From a virus, in IMG/VR virus record IMGVR_UViG_3300033388_005484, positions 1 to 35,706 of that record: a stretch of DNA of 35,706 bases; one strand, given 5' to 3'. The notes under the pieces were generated by a model. The model was not told where the DNA came from and ran no database searches. It saw only the letters and a program-made list of their open reading frames with translations. A program made the translations under genes and the position numbers. How positions within the stretch are numbered: the first letter of the stretch is position 1; each line of letters begins with the position of its first letter. Shown here piece by piece: positions 14,493-20,866 of this stretch.

Positions 14493-16190
14493 TTAACGGT
14501 GTAAGAACCGGTGGGTGATGCCTCCCTTAAAGTGGATGGCTATCACCTTTTTTTCTTTCATGTCGATACGGTCGATAACGCTTCGTACGAACTGCTGCAA
14601 GATGGCCTTGTCGCCGGCACGGGCCAAGCTATTGTAATCAGCTTTGCCCGAAAGCAGGTTTTTGGCAATAAGAAACCGTGAAGCTTTCTGGATAAAATCC
14701 ACACCTTTTGTATCCCTGCCGTTTCCTGCCCACTTGGAACGTATGTTCTCATCAATCTCCTGAAGCTTGTCCTTTAATTCGGCTCGCTTTATCAGATAGT
14801 CTTTTTCAGACATACCGCCATCCTCGAATAGATAAGCCCGTTCCAGCCTATCCAAAGCCCGCTCGTATTTCATACGGGTTTGTTTCAACCTCTCAAGCTC
14901 TTGGTCGATGGCTGCAGCTGTCTCCCGGTGGTTTTCTCTGGCCAAAAGCTGGCCGGCAGCTTCCAGAATACCTTGGTAGGTATCAGAAAGCCCTTCCATC
15001 TCGATGCCGGCAATTCCCTCGAATTCTTCGCCTTTGAGCAGATGTTTTTCAATCGTGGCAATCCGAATGGTAGGCCTACGGCGTATTATACTTTCCACCC
15101 GGACCATGTTAGCCAGGTATTTAAACACGAACGGGCCAAGGGTAATGTCGCTGGTGTAGCCGTTGCACTTCTTCCAGGCTTTCTTGCTTTGGGCATTATT
15201 CCGGCAGCGGTAAGTAGACGGCCGGTAACCGTCATTACGGGCCCGGTCGAGATTGGCGATATAATTCAGGTCGCAATCAACGCAGCGCAAAAGGCCGGCA
15301 AATACATGGACATGCCTTGCCCGTTCCCGCTTGCTACGGCCGCCGCGGTAGTTGGTATCCAGCTTCTTTTGTACCCTTTCCCATTGTTGAGTGGGAATAA
15401 TAGCAGGAACGGCATCATCGATAAGTATCCATTCGTCAGGGTCTTTTTTCTTGCCGCGGCCGGATTCGCGATAGTTGTAGCGCAAAGTCCCTTTGTAAAT
15501 GGGTGAGCGCAGGACATCATTGATGGTCTTAGTGGTCCATTTGCCGCCGCGCTTAGTGGCGATATTATGCAGTTCCAAGTAATGAAGCACGTCAGCAGAA
15601 GAGCCGGTCTTTTCATAGAGGTCATATATAAGACGGACGGTCTTGGCCTCTTTCTCGTTTATCTTCACAAACTCAGCTTCCTCGTCCCAGTCAAAACCAA
15701 TGGGGACCGGCGCGCCGTTCCAGAGACCCTTTTCAGCCCGGGAGAGCATGATACTCATTACCCGCTCGGCGGTGAGCTTCCGTTCCAGCTCGGCAAAAAC
15801 CAGGATAATCTTCAACATGGCCTCGCCCATGGCCGTGGAGGTATCGAACTGCTCCATTTTGGAGACGAAGGTCACACCGCGCTCTCGGAGTTCTTCCCAC
15901 ATTTCCGTGAAGTCTTTCAGGTTGCGGCTGATACGGTCCAGCTTCCACACCAGAAGGTGGGTGAACTCTCCCTGACGGATACGGGCCATCATTTCCTGGT
16001 ATTTAGGCCGGTCGGTATTTTTGGCCGAGTACCCGGCGTCCTCGAACAGTTCGTAATCCTCAATGTTTAGGACATATTTGCAGTAGTTGATTAGTTCTTG
16101 GCGCTGAAAGGGGAGAGAATCTCGGTCCAGCTGGTGGTGAGTTGAGACCCTAACATACAAGCAGGCCTTCGGGGGCAGCTTTGAGGACAT
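14493..16190 (-). CDS. int: Large serine recombinase / integrase
   Basis: About 565 residues from ATG 16190, preceded by GGGAGGTGG. Residues 1-150 are the resolvase-type catalytic domain, with YVRVSTHHQ holding the nucleophilic Ser and Arg residues such as those of KLDRISRN. Residues about 160-300 are the recombinase domain. A zinc ribbon follows (Cys pairs about 305-345: CVDC and the CRNN...KKC region), and a long coiled coil spans about 420-490. It would integrate the phage at a single attB with no host factor except a directionality protein for excision. Its start overlaps the upstream immA-like gene by 41 bp. Confidence 0.95.
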   Translation of the reverse strand: MSSKLPPKACLYVRVSTHHQLDRDSLPFQRQELINYCKYVLNIEDYELFEDAGYSAKNTDRPKYQEMMARIRQGEFTHLLVWKLDRISRNLKDFTEMWEELRERGVTFVSKMEQFDTSTAMGEAMLKIILVFAELERKLTAERVMSIMLSRAEKGLWNGAPVPIGFDWDEEAEFVKINEKEAKTVRLIYDLYEKTGSSADVLHYLELHNIATKRGGKWTTKTINDVLRSPIYKGTLRYNYRESGRGKKKDPDEWILIDDAVPAIIPTQQWERVQKKLDTNYRGGRSKRERARHVHVFAGLLRCVDCDLNYIANLDRARNDGYRPSTYRCRNNAQSKKAWKKCNGYTSDITLGPFVFKYLANMVRVESIIRRRPTIRIATIEKHLLKGEEFEGIAGIEMEGLSDTYQGILEAAGQLLARENHRETAAAIDQELERLKQTRMKYERALDRLERAYLFEDGGMSEKDYLIKRAELKDKLQEIDENIRSKWAGNGRDTKGVDFIQKASRFLIAKNLLSGKADYNSLARAGDKAILQQFVRSVIDRIDMKEKKVIAIHFKGGITHRFLHR

Positions 16191-16626
16191 CAATCCACCT
16201 CCCTTCGGTACGTAATAGCGATAGTCGAAACTCGACCATCTGTTCTGTTACATCGAAATGCTCTGCCAGCTCCCAACGGGTGATTATTCCCTGGCGAACA
16301 GCATTGACCAGCTTCTGGTATGGAATGAGATAACGGGCAGCCCAGCGCAAAGCCTGGTGCTCAGCTTTGCTGACTTTGAGCCTGTCCGAGTAGTTGAAAT
16401 AAGTAGCAGAAACACAATGGCCGACCGAAGTAAAATGATGGCCGAATTCCTCGGCCAAGATACATCGAAACAAACGCCTATTCTCAAAAAGGGCTTCAGA
16501 TAATCCGATTATAGGTCTTGGTAGTCGCTTGTCCAACAAGTAGACAGCCTGCAAAGGTGGTTTGAAAGGCCAGTATTCAATCGAAACCCCCTGGCTTTCA
16601 GCAAGTTTTATCAAAGCAAACGGCAA
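16150..16626 (-). CDS. ImmA/IrrE-family metallopeptidase-like protein
   Basis: A 158-residue protein from TTG 16626, with GAGGGTGG upstream. Residues about 52-75 hold AEEFGHHF, the site of the HExxH zinc motif, but with Glu in place of the first His. The C-terminal third (about 110-158) reads like a helix-turn-helix. ImmA proteins cut and inactivate the paired phage or ICE repressor after DNA damage. Here it lies between repressor and integrase in one minus-strand operon, the ImmR-ImmA-Int order of ICEBs1-like elements. The altered motif may mean modified metal binding or another lineage of the family. Confidence 0.8.
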   Translation of the reverse strand: MPFALIKLAESQGVSIEYWPFKPPLQAVYLLDKRLPRPIIGLSEALFENRRLFRCILAEEFGHHFTSVGHCVSATYFNYSDRLKVSKAEHQALRWAARYLIPYQKLVNAVRQGIITRWELAEHFDVTEQMVEFRLSLLRTEGRWIDVLKAAPEGLLVC

Positions 16627-16638
16627 CGTTTGCCACCC

Positions 16639-16989
16639 TCAGGACTTGTTCTTGTACTTCCGGAGGAGATATTCTTTGAACTCCTCCAAAGACTTGCGGG
16701 CATCAGGGGGCAGGTCTTCCATGAAATTATCGGACCGGTGAGCAGCTTCAGTGATAATGTCATCTGAGAGGTATCCTGCCGCCTTCATTAGCTCTTCATA
16801 TGTGATGCCAAGGGGTTTTGCGAGCTTCCTAATTGTGTCAGGAGAGGGAATCGGCCTAAGCCCACGTTCAAGCCTAGAAATGTGAGCAGCACTGATGCCA
16901 GAATAAAGGGCCAATTGGTTAATAGAGTAATCCTTGTTTTCGCGTAGCTGGCGTAAAAAGCGGCCAAACGATTTTGGGTCGACTTTCAA
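16639..16989 (-). CDS. XRE-family phage repressor (cI/ImmR-like)
   Basis: A 116-residue protein starting at TTG 16989 after GGGAGGTG. Residues about 8-65 are a helix-turn-helix of the XRE type, including SINQLALYSGISAAHISRLERG. The C-terminal helix is charged and may dimerise or be the target of the neighbouring ImmA-like peptidase. It is divergently transcribed from the cro-like gene across the operator region, and by inference binds RTTACC-N4-GGTAAY sites there. Confidence 0.88.
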   Translation of the reverse strand: MKVDPKSFGRFLRQLRENKDYSINQLALYSGISAAHISRLERGLRPIPSPDTIRKLAKPLGITYEELMKAAGYLSDDIITEAAHRSDNFMEDLPPDARKSLEEFKEYLLRKYKNKS

Positions 16990-17025
16990 AATGCATCACC
17001 TCCCACGTGGGCGGCCACCACGTAA

Positions 17026-17055
17026 ATTTTAACATTATCTATTGACAACGGGCAA
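17026..17055 (-). promoter_or_regulatory. Leftward promoter for repressor-immA-int operon
   Basis: On the minus strand TTGCCC (-35, 17050-17055), an 18-base spacer and TAAAAT (-10, 17026-17031). The -35 matches consensus at four of six positions. Its -35 region overlaps the first rightward promoter, so the divergent promoters should compete. Confidence 0.5.
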
Positions 17056-17071
17056 TACTTGCTGGTAAAAT
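17042..17071 (+). promoter_or_regulatory. First rightward early promoter
   Basis: TTGACA (17042-17047), 18-base spacer, TAAAAT (17066-17071). Operator O1 begins three bases after the -10, so a bound repressor would block initiation. Confidence 0.75.
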
Positions 17072-17074
17072 AGT

Positions 17075-17090
17075 ATTACCAAGAGGTAAT
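17075..17090. promoter_or_regulatory. Operator O1
   Basis: ATTACC-AAGA-GGTAAT: perfect 6-bp inverted arms with a four-base spacer, placed at the transcription start of the first rightward promoter. Confidence 0.8.
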
Positions 17091-17117
17091 GCCCCTGGAA
17101 TTTTGGTGGGCGGCCTA

Positions 17118-17147
17118 TTGACAGTTGGTAAGGTTTAGAGTTAAAAT
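17118..17147 (+). promoter_or_regulatory. Second rightward early promoter
   Basis: TTGACA (17118-17123), 18-base spacer, TAAAAT (17142-17147): the same boxes and spacing as the first promoter, 76 bases downstream. It directly precedes O2 and the cro-like gene. Confidence 0.78.
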
Positions 17148-17163
17148 GTTACCACGAGGTAAT
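17148..17163. promoter_or_regulatory. Operator O2
   Basis: GTTACC-ACGA-GGTAAT directly after the second -10 box. It differs from O1 at one arm base. Together O1 and O2 give RTTACC-N4-GGTAAY when the third site is included. Confidence 0.8.
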
Positions 17164-17180
17164 GGAAGGGGGTAGTTGAA

Positions 17181-17465
17181 TTGAGCCAAGACATACGAGA
17201 ACATGACCTCGTAAACCTGGATAAGGTCCGGGCATTTATGGCCTATAAAGATTGGAGTGAGTACGAGCTGGCAAAAGCCATGAAAGTCAGCTATTCGTTC
17301 ATCAATCGAGTTATGAACGGAAAAAGAAAGCCAGGGCCTAAGTTTATTGCCGGGCTCATCAGAGCAGGTATGGACCCAGAAAGTGTTTTTTATTTACCCA
17401 AACCATTACCAACTGGTAACGGAAAATTAGAGCCGCATGAAAAGAGGAGTGAGGCGAGTGAGTAG
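17181..17465 (+). CDS. Cro-like XRE DNA-binding protein
   Basis: A 94-residue protein from TTG 17181, with GGAAGGGGGT upstream. Residues about 14-70 are a helix-turn-helix (YELAKAMKVSYSFINRVMNG). It is the first rightward gene after the divergent operators, the place of cro in lambdoid phages, and should repress cI and limit early transcription. A third operator lies inside its coding region at 17405-17420, which may mediate looping or self-limitation. Confidence 0.85.
   Translation: MSQDIREHDLVNLDKVRAFMAYKDWSEYELAKAMKVSYSFINRVMNGKRKPGPKFIAGLIRAGMDPESVFYLPKPLPTGNGKLEPHEKRSEASE
17405..17420. promoter_or_regulatory. Operator O3 inside the cro-like gene
   Basis: ATTACC-AACT-GGTAAC fits RTTACC-N4-GGTAAY and lies about 242 bases downstream of O2, near the end of the cro-like coding region. 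It could act as a distal site for repressor looping or as a roadblock. Confidence 0.6.
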
Positions 17466-17622
17466 TGACCCCATCATCAAAGCCCAAACCCTGGGTTTAA
17501 ATATCCGCTCTTTGCCTGCTTTAGGCTGGAACGACGACCCGCAGGAGCACTACCTGGTAGACGGCGAGGTAATGACCCGGCGGGCGTTGCTGGCATACAT
17601 GGAGAGCATCGAGAGAGAGTGA
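17458..17622 (+). CDS. Small early protein of unknown function
   Basis: About 54 residues if started at GTG 17458 (AAGAGGAG upstream); ATG 17437, in frame, would give 61 residues but has a poorer binding site. Overlaps the end of the cro-like gene. A mostly helical C-terminus follows a strand-turn segment with Asp-Asp-Pro. A directionality factor for the serine integrase is expected somewhere in the early region, and this is one of several small candidates. Confidence 0.5.
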   Translation: MSSDPIIKAQTLGLNIRSLPALGWNDDPQEHYLVDGEVMTRRALLAYMESIERE

Positions 17623-17635
17623 AGGAGGTGATAAC

Positions 17636-17911
17636 TTGCTAGAAACCTACATGCCAACTGCAGTTATCCAGGAAACACGGCGCAAGTTCGCGCCCGAGGA
17701 GAGACGCCGGAAGGAGAGGGCCCTCGAGGAGCTGTTGGCCGAGTTCGGGGTAACGCGGGAAACGCTTGACGATGCATGGGACGAGCTGCTGGAAGAATAT
17801 TACGCCATGGCCACCGGGGAAGCGGCGGCAACCAAAGAGGAAAGGAGCGATGAAGATGGCAGTAGTGCTGACCAAGGAGTTAGCATCCCAACGCCTGGGA
17901 CGTTTGCGTGA
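17636..17911 (+). CDS. Small charged helical early protein
   Basis: A 91-residue protein from TTG 17636 after a strong GGAGGTG (17623-17629). Residues about 10-60 are Glu/Arg/Leu-rich helix; the tail is acidic and Ser/Pro-rich. Overlaps the next gene by 56 bp. No family recognised. Confidence 0.55.
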   Translation: MLETYMPTAVIQETRRKFAPEERRRKERALEELLAEFGVTRETLDDAWDELLEEYYAMATGEAAATKEERSDEDGSSADQGVSIPTPGTFA

Positions 17912-18941
17912 ACGCAAATACGACCAGGCCGAATTCAGGCTGTCGGAAACAGGCTGGTGCCGGCGCGGACGGGTTCTCCGGGTTTTAGGATACGAGGCAG
18001 ACCCGGTTCCTGACGACGTGCTGGGCCTGTTCGAGACCGGCCATGTTTGGGAAGAGTGGATTCATTCCCTCTTTCGCGAGAAATACCCACGAAAGACCCG
18101 CACACAGGTTAAGGTCCCAACGCCATACGGGACCGGCCACATCGACATCTATTTCCCCAACCCACCAGACGGAAACCCTCGCATCATCGAGGTAAAGGCG
18201 GTCCGCATGGGGGCCAAGTTCTACGGCCTGCCCAAGGACGAGCATATCGCACAAGTCCAGAGTTACCTGTATTTCGGGCGCAAGTACGGCATCAAGCTGG
18301 ACGGCCGTATCGTGAAGCTGCCCGAGAACACCACGGCGGAAATCGTTTACGTCATCCGCGAAACCCTGGACATCGAACCTTACCCGGTCTATTACAACGA
18401 GCTGGCCGGCCAAAGAGCCGAAAAAGAGCTTGTTGAGCTTACCAGCTGGGCCGACAGGGGCGAAGCTCCACCAATACCTGCAGAATATGGACCGGACACC
18501 TTCCCCTGTTATTACCAGACTCGAGACTACGAAGTATTTTGCCCCTTCTACAAGCACTGTCATGATGGGGCGGAAGCGACCGAAGCTATCACCGATGAGG
18601 CTCTAGCGGCCAAATTCAAAGAATACTATGCTGCCCGGATGGAACTGACGACGGCCAATAAGAAGGCAGAGGCCGCCAAGGCCAAGGTTAAGGTCCTGGA
18701 GGATGAGTTGGAAGCCATTTTCAACTCCCGAGATGCTGAGGTTATCCGGGCAGGCGGCTACCAGCTGAAGCGGTCCAAAGTGGACGGCAGGCGGTATTAC
18801 CGGGTAGAGAAGGCCATCGATGCCGGGGTAATTCCACCTGACCTGGCCGAGGTCCTAAAGGAACACTACTCCAGCCAAAGCGACGGCTATACCCGGTGGT
18901 ATATCAGCAAACCTAAAGAGAAGGGAGGGAAGATAGCATGA
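17856..18941 (+). CDS. PD-(D/E)XK nuclease with probable iron-sulfur cysteines (Cas4/AddB-like)
   Basis: A 361-residue protein from ATG 17856, eight bases after AAAGGAG. Visible nuclease core: GHIDIYF (Asp), IIEVKAV (Glu-x-Lys), and an AQVQSYL Gln motif. Four cysteines at conserved places (GWCRRG near the N-terminus; FPCYY and FCPFYKHC after the core) look like the split 4Fe-4S cluster of Cas4 and AddB nucleases. The C-terminus adds a coiled coil (about 255-295). It probably resects DNA ends to make single strands for the annealing protein encoded next. Confidence 0.78.
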   Translation: MAVVLTKELASQRLGRLRERKYDQAEFRLSETGWCRRGRVLRVLGYEADPVPDDVLGLFETGHVWEEWIHSLFREKYPRKTRTQVKVPTPYGTGHIDIYFPNPPDGNPRIIEVKAVRMGAKFYGLPKDEHIAQVQSYLYFGRKYGIKLDGRIVKLPENTTAEIVYVIRETLDIEPYPVYYNELAGQRAEKELVELTSWADRGEAPPIPAEYGPDTFPCYYQTRDYEVFCPFYKHCHDGAEATEAITDEALAAKFKEYYAARMELTTANKKAEAAKAKVKVLEDELEAIFNSRDAEVIRAGGYQLKRSKVDGRRYYRVEKAIDAGVIPPDLAEVLKEHYSSQSDGYTRWYISKPKEKGGKIA

Positions 18942-20002
18942 CGGACCCCAAAACATCCAAGCACGCAACCGAGCGGGAAACGGAAGAAAGCCGGGAGCTG
19001 ACCATTATTGACAACCTCGATATCCTGCCGGAGGACCTTGACCGGCGCATCCAGCGGACAAAAATGCAGATTGAGGCCCTCGAGCGACTGATGAAAACCG
19101 TTCTGACACCAGGTGTGGATTATGACACCATACCGGGAACACCGAAACCGACCTTGCTGCAGGACGGCGCACACCAGATATGCTTGACATTTCACCTTCA
19201 GCCGGAATTCCACATTGAGGACAAAACCGAGGACCGGACTGCCAACCCTCCGTTTCTGGCTTACTTCTGCCGGTGCAGGCTTTATCACCGGCCGTCAGGG
19301 ATGCTGGTAGCGGAAGGGATAGGCTCGGCCAATTCTTACGAATCACGGTACCGCTACCGCTGGGTGGAAGCACCTGCAGAGGAACAACAGCGTTGGCAGG
19401 AACTAAAGGACTTGCCCAATTACCGGTCCAGAAAGATAAACGACCGCTGGGTCCTGCAACGCCGGGTCGAAAACCCTGACATCTATGACCTGCAGAATAC
19501 GCTCGTGAAAATGGCCAAGAAAAGGGCTTACGTTGATGCGACCTTAAATGCCACTGGAGCCAGCAGGCTCTTCACCCAAGACCTCGAGGATATCGGCCAT
19601 ATCGTAGCCGAGGAGCAAGCTGGGGAAGCGCCTCCACCGCAGCAAGGGCAACAGCGTACTCAACAACAAGGGCAGAAAACCGCCAACGGCCGCACGAAGA
19701 CCCAAAACGGAAACGGCGGCGGCAAGGCTACCCAGGCCCAGCTGTCCAAAATCTACGCCATGACCAGGGGCCTTGGCATCGATAAGGAAACTATCCGCGC
19801 TATATCGCTGGACAAATTCGGCAAGGAGTCTAGCACTCAACTAACCAAGGCCGAGGCCAGCGAGTTAATCGAGTACCTGCAGGCTATGGAGAACGGGGAA
19901 GTAGTATGGCCGGGCCCTGAAGATGAACTGCCGCCGGAGGAACCGCCAATGGATGACATTCCACCCGAGGATGAACAGAGAGGATTGTTCGATGGTCAGT
20001 AA
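18938..20002 (+). CDS. Putative single-strand annealing / recombination protein
   Basis: A 354-residue protein overlapping the nuclease stop by four bases. The central region (about 60-215) is a mixed alpha/beta domain ending in VKMAKKRAYVDATL and a GAS-RLFTQD motif, seen in Rad52-like or similar phage recombination proteins. A Gln/Gly/Thr-rich linker (about 225-260), a small helical domain (265-320) and a very acidic tail ending in RGLFDG follow; the tail recalls SSB-like partner-binding tails. Pairing with the nuclease supports a two-component recombination system. The family assignment is tentative. Confidence 0.55.
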   Translation: MTDPKTSKHATERETEESRELTIIDNLDILPEDLDRRIQRTKMQIEALERLMKTVLTPGVDYDTIPGTPKPTLLQDGAHQICLTFHLQPEFHIEDKTEDRTANPPFLAYFCRCRLYHRPSGMLVAEGIGSANSYESRYRYRWVEAPAEEQQRWQELKDLPNYRSRKINDRWVLQRRVENPDIYDLQNTLVKMAKKRAYVDATLNATGASRLFTQDLEDIGHIVAEEQAGEAPPPQQGQQRTQQQGQKTANGRTKTQNGNGGGKATQAQLSKIYAMTRGLGIDKETIRAISLDKFGKESSTQLTKAEASELIEYLQAMENGEVVWPGPEDELPPEEPPMDDIPPEDEQRGLFDGQ

Positions 20003-20010
20003 ACGGGAAA

Positions 20011-20039
20011 GGGGCTTGGAGAAAGCGCCTCCAAGCCCC
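20011..20039 (+). terminator. Strong hairpin after the recombination gene
   Basis: GGGGCTTGGAG (20011-20021) pairs perfectly with CTCCAAGCCCC (20029-20039) around a seven-base loop. No T run follows on the plus strand, so it may act as an RNA stabiliser or processing site rather than a classical terminator. Confidence 0.5.
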
Positions 20040-20115
20040 ACAGGCCTTATTAAAAACCACCGCTTTGCCTTCAGTATATCACGCTGGAGGCTGGCGCACA
20101 AGGAGGTATTTTCAG

Positions 20116-20340
20116 ATGCTTACAGCCATGGAGGAAAAAAGAAGTAGCGGGAAGTGTGCGCGCTGCGGCCGGGCTCTGAGTGACCCGGTATCGGTAGAGC
20201 GCGGTATGGGGCCGGTTTGCGCCGGCAAGACAAGAGCGGAGGAACAGAGGCAAGGCAAAGAATCGCGCCGGAATACAGGGGACCAATCAGCCTCAACGAC
20301 CTGCCCAAAGGTCCGGCAACAAAAGTCTATGTCGGGATGA
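20116..20340 (+). CDS. Small zinc-ribbon protein (DUF6011-like)
   Basis: A 74-residue protein from ATG 20116 after AAGGAGGT. Residues about 14-38 carry CxxCGR-L-DP-S-ERGMGPVC, a short zinc-binding unit common in actinobacterial and clostridial phages. Its second half is low complexity and overlaps the next ORF in another frame by 124 bases, raising the possibility that the two were once one protein. Confidence 0.65.
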   Translation: MLTAMEEKRSSGKCARCGRALSDPVSVERGMGPVCAGKTRAEEQRQGKESRRNTGDQSASTTCPKVRQQKSMSG

Positions 20341-20651
20341 GAGGCGGTAGCCTGGGTGAGACCGTGGTCGCGGTCGAGCAAAACGGCCGTAGCCGTTTGT
20401 TGAGGCATATCGTCTACCACAGCCCTACCGGGATGGAATGGGGTTACGGCGGGTCAGGCCCGGCAGACCTGGCCCGGTCCATACTGGCCGATGTGGCCGG
20501 CCTGAAGGTAGCCGATGCCCTTTATCAGGATTTTAAATGGGCATTCGTTTCTGGCTTGCCCAGGGAAGGGTTTAGGTTGGAGGAAAAGGCAATTCGCCAG
20601 TGGCTCACTGAGCAGCTCCAAAACAAGGAGGAATCTACATGCGAGGCATAG
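20217..20651 (+). CDS. DUF6166-like early protein
   Basis: Up to 144 residues from TTG 20217, but the start is uncertain: no good binding site precedes it and the first 25 codons look like shadow of the zinc-ribbon gene. The conserved part (about 30-140) includes a YGGSGPADLARSILAD motif typical of DUF6166 phage proteins. Function unknown. It may be expressed by frameshift from, or coupled to, the upstream zinc-ribbon gene. Confidence 0.6.
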   Translation: MRRQDKSGGTEARQRIAPEYRGPISLNDLPKGPATKVYVGMRGGSLGETVVAVEQNGRSRLLRHIVYHSPTGMEWGYGGSGPADLARSILADVAGLKVADALYQDFKWAFVSGLPREGFRLEEKAIRQWLTEQLQNKEESTCEA

Positions 20652-20761
20652 CCAGCTTTTGCGGAACCGTAGCCGACTTCAAGCTCTATCTCCTGGCCAT
20701 GAGGACATGGCTGCAGTGGGAAAGTGGCTGCCGGCAACGTAGGAAAGCAGCGAGCCAATAA
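20639..20761 (+). CDS. 40-residue small ORF
   Basis: ATG 20639 lies six bases after AAGGAGGA (20625-20632), a better site than many larger genes have here. The product has two cysteines, three tryptophans or tyrosines and a basic tail. No family recognised. The excellent binding site and compact fit between its neighbours make it worth listing. Confidence 0.45.
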   Translation: MRGIASFCGTVADFKLYLLAMRTWLQWESGCRQRRKAASQ

Positions 20762-20803
20762 ATTTTTTTACACATCTGCGGGAAATCTTGGAGGAATTAC
20801 CAG

Positions 20804-20841
20804 TGGCTCCGTCTCTTGGAGGAGGGGCGGGGCCATTTTTT
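20804..20841 (+). terminator. Rho-independent terminator
   Basis: TGGCTCCG (20804-20811) pairs with CGGGGCCA (20828-20835) with one U-G pair, followed at once by six T (20836-20841). It separates the recombination block from the replication block. Confidence 0.7.
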
Positions 20842-20866
20842 CGCCGGGGAAAGTAGGTGATGCTAT

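Noticed and set aside
14880-15506. Plus-strand ORF of 208 codons opposite the integrase
   Set aside because: It is antisense to conserved integrase domains and shows no recognisable protein pattern.
14493-16190. Transposon resolvase rather than phage integrase
   Set aside because: Length, zinc ribbon and coiled coil identify a large serine integrase, and no transposase accompanies it.
19992-20147. Short ORF overlapping the hairpin after the annealing gene
   Set aside because: Weak binding site, and it overlaps both neighbours' better-supported features; the hairpin alone explains the sequence.
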